NCBI GenBank assembly: GCA_034509925.1
Contig: CM067528.1
Coordinates: 5,170,001-5,234,000 of the forward strand
Direction: 5' to 3'
Origin: Hirudinaria manillensis
Taxonomy: Eukaryota > Annelida > Clitellata > Hirudinida > Hirudinidae
DNA length: 64,000 bases
In this document: one piece after another, positions 62,593 to 64,000 of the stretch
How positions within the stretch are numbered: the stretch's first letter is position 1
Layout of the letters: the number at the start of each line of letters is the position of its first letter
Notes under the pieces: model-generated
Told to the model about the DNA's origin: nothing
What the model saw: the letters and a program-made list of their open reading frames with translations, nothing else
Databases searched by the model: none
Program-made: the position numbers and the translations under genes

Positions 62593-63645
62593 CTGCCCCC
62601 TCCTTAAATCTGTTCGTCCCGAACAGACATCTATTCCCATTTTCATTTTTACTCTAGGAATAGGATCCGATCTTCCAACAATCTCATGGCTGCAAATCCC
62701 AGATCCATTTGCTTTGCCATCTTCTGGGATTTCTGTTTCCCCCCTTTTACTTCTACGTCCCACAAGTTTCAGTCGTGGAACATCGCCATTTCTATGCTCA
62801 ACCTCCTGCTCCACCATGTCGCCAGATCTCAGACTCTCTACAGGATCACCTGCTCCATTTTCCTTGCTAGGCACTCTCCTGAAATTCCGAGCACTCCCTT
62901 CTGTTATTTCCAATGGAGCCGAAACATCCGCTGGTAAATTCATGGGCTGTTCTGTAGACTCTACTTGTTCCACCATCAAATCCGTGCGCTCCACCGGCAA
63001 TCCCACAGGCTCCTCCGAAAGTTCCACTTGCTCCACTAAAACCTCCGTGAGCTCTTTGGGCCCTGCTGACGACTCGACCTGATCTGGTAACTCTATGGGC
63101 TCCAACGTCGAGTTCTCTAAGTCTGCCATCACGCACAGAGTTTCTGGAGACACACACGCACTGTGGTTGGATGTGCCCTCTAATGACTCCATCCCAACGC
63201 TGCCAGAAACGGTACCTGGAACAACGGACATGATTTGTTCCTCGTTGGTAACCTTTTTGCAGAGTTCCTCTCCTTGTTCTTCGCAAGATGGAAGCACCAC
63301 TTTGCTCTCCTCAAAAGAACCAACAGGACTCTTCTCGGCAGAGTCTTCACCCGAAGCCAACGAGACATCCTGGCATGGAACCGCTCTGTTTTTCAAATCA
63401 CCCCTAATACTCCTAATACATTCCCTCATCTCATCTACGGACTTTTTCATAAAATCAAGAAATTCATCCATCTTTTTATGGGATGGATTCTCGAATTCGT
63501 ATTCCTCTGGGTCATGGCCATTCTCTGTCAGCCATGTCCCAAGTCGCTCTCGTATCTCAGCTTTCGTGCCTTTCCAATCCAGGCCACGCTCTCTCAATTC
63601 TTGTCTCAATCGAGGCACGTACAATTCATCCAAGTACTTCGGCAT
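62554..63645 (-). CDS. SAP-domain protein of the LTR element (gag-like position), 363 aa
   Basis: SAP is a helix-turn-helix motif that binds AT-rich DNA. The frame starts MPKYLDELYVPRLRQELRER at 63645, with the SAP motif at residues 6-36 (VPRLRQELRERGLDWKGTKA, EIRERLGTWL). A helix follows with KKMDEFLDFMKKSVDEMREC at about 57-76, likely coiled-coil. The rest (90-330) is acidic, low-complexity, rich in Glu, Ser and Val, with imperfect repeats of VEQVE/LPVE type. No zinc knuckle and no capsid motif is visible. The last dozen codons (CWIPRSNKLNNN) run through the polypurine tract into the 3' LTR. It is the only ORF of the element and begins 62 bp inside the PBS, where gag starts in complete elements. 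Confidence 0.88.
   Translation of the reverse strand: MPKYLDELYVPRLRQELRERGLDWKGTKAEIRERLGTWLTENGHDPEEYEFENPSHKKMDEFLDFMKKSVDEMRECIRSIRGDLKNRAVPCQDVSLASGEDSAEKSPVGSFEESKVVLPSCEEQGEELCKKVTNEEQIMSVVPGTVSGSVGMESLEGTSNHSACVSPETLCVMADLENSTLEPIELPDQVESSAGPKELTEVLVEQVELSEEPVGLPVERTDLMVEQVESTEQPMNLPADVSAPLEITEGSARNFRRVPSKENGAGDPVESLRSGDMVEQEVEHRNGDVPRLKLVGRRSKRGETEIPEDGKANGSGICSHEIVGRSDPIPRVKMKMGIDVCSGRTDLRRGQCWIPRSNKLNNN
62593..62608 (-). other. Polypurine tract
   Basis: On the sense strand TTTAAGGAGGGGGCAG lies directly before the 3' LTR, the usual primer site for plus-strand DNA synthesis. Confidence 0.85.
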
Positions 63646-63707
63646 CGTTCACTTTTCAACTAAACAAGCTTCTACTTTAGTTACTTTTGGATACCCTTTA
63701 ACTCTAA

Positions 63708-63725
63708 ATCCCACTCCTGACACCA
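63708..63725 (-). other. Primer binding site, tRNA-Leu type
   Basis: Sense strand TGGTGTCAGGAGTGGGAT, one base inside the 5' LTR. It is complementary to the 3' end of tRNA-Leu species (ending in ...CTGACACCA), a common primer for LTR elements. Confidence 0.85.
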
Positions 63726-63726
63726 A

Positions 63727-64000
63727 TGTAATAACCCGGGGTCCTCAAACTAATTATAGAAGGGCAGGTTTATTGAAAGTTGTCAGATGGCTTGGAAGAT
63801 GTAAAATGCTTAATTGATTAAGTCTTGAAATCTGCTGTTTCTATTACTCTCGCTCTACTTTCCGATATAAATCCATTTGTCAAAGGTACATAACCAAAGA
63901 GTCTGAATAGCACCAATTTAATTCTCAAATTATATTGCCACTAAATTTAATTAATTATTTAAATTAATTAATCGGCAATATAATTTTAATTATTATTCAA
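63727..64000 (-). repeat. 5' LTR (truncated by the window)
   Basis: First 274 bases in plus-strand reading, identical to 62295-62568. The predicted end is 64024. Confidence 0.95.

Larger units (their letters stand above)
62295..64000 (-). mobile_element. Non-autonomous LTR retrotransposon (runs past window end)
   Basis: Minus-strand element with LTRs at 62295-62592 (3' LTR, 298 bp) and 63727-64000 (5' LTR, about 24 bp cut off by the window edge). The LTRs are identical over all 274 shared visible bases. The internal part is only 1134 bp and contains one ORF (SAP-domain protein), a primer binding site and a polypurine tract. No protease, RT, RNase H or integrase. The short internal length and missing pol class it with TR-GAG/TRIM-like non-autonomous elements. 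The 4-bp flank on the left is ATAC; the other side is out of view. Confidence 0.92.

Noticed and set aside
62573-63817. Plus-strand ORFs opposite the SAP ORF, up to 240 codons
   Set aside because: Antisense shadows; the element's PBS, polypurine tract and LTR orientation all fix the sense strand as minus.

Overview
This window is animal genomic DNA. Genes are split into many short GT-AG exons, the spacers are AT-rich and full of microsatellites, and the recognisable products are metazoan (tetraspanin, MED15, U2AF1, a Pol II RPB5-type subunit, an Ig-domain surface protein, TMEM198, a SUEL/CUB receptor, a voltage-sensor protein). CR1/Jockey-type, Gypsy, Copia, hAT and pogo-like debris plus a long list of simple repeats suggest a lophotrochozoan. 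A leech such as Helobdella would fit the style, but this is an impression and not a proof. All exon models were made by hand from reading frames, splice signals and phase agreement.

Layout, left to right: a non-LTR retrotransposon RT (1-1568, +); the 3' half of a Hv1/TMEM266-like voltage-sensor gene (1861-3226, +); a tetraspanin (5153-9005, +); a SUEL-CUB-CCP-like-TM receptor (10143-13083, -, 5' end missing); two weak candidate exon groups (14717-16044, -); MED15 (16792-20885, -, 16 exons, 604 aa); an unrecognised gene fragment (21661-22278, -); U2AF1 (22567-24416, -), head to head with a diverged RPB5/POLR2E gene (24778-26053, +); a three-Ig-domain gene (28602-35285, +) with two possible C-termini; tandem kynurenine/aminoadipate aminotransferase genes (37087-39783 and 40838-44496, +); TMEM198 (46080-47907, -); Gypsy and Copia gag remnants (49770-51050, -); a small secreted Cys-rich peptide gene (53218-54971, -); a solo LTR (57060-57353); a single-exon HECT-type gene (59691-62183, -); and a short non-autonomous LTR retrotransposon with a SAP-domain ORF (62295 to past the window end).

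The most interesting signals are losses of catalytic residues in genes whose frames are otherwise intact. The first aminotransferase copy has lost its PLP lysine, the NPTG asparagine, the PLP-stacking tyrosine and the substrate arginine. Its neighbour keeps all four but has lost the N-terminal SLAGG motif. The TRIP12-like HECT gene is intronless and has Asn where the catalytic Cys belongs. It lies 111 bp downstream of a young LTR in the same orientation. The LTR element itself has two LTRs identical over all 274 visible shared bases, a tRNA-Leu-type primer binding site and a polypurine tract, but only one ORF, a 363-aa SAP-domain protein and no pol. The voltage sensor lacks the first S4 arginine of Hv1.
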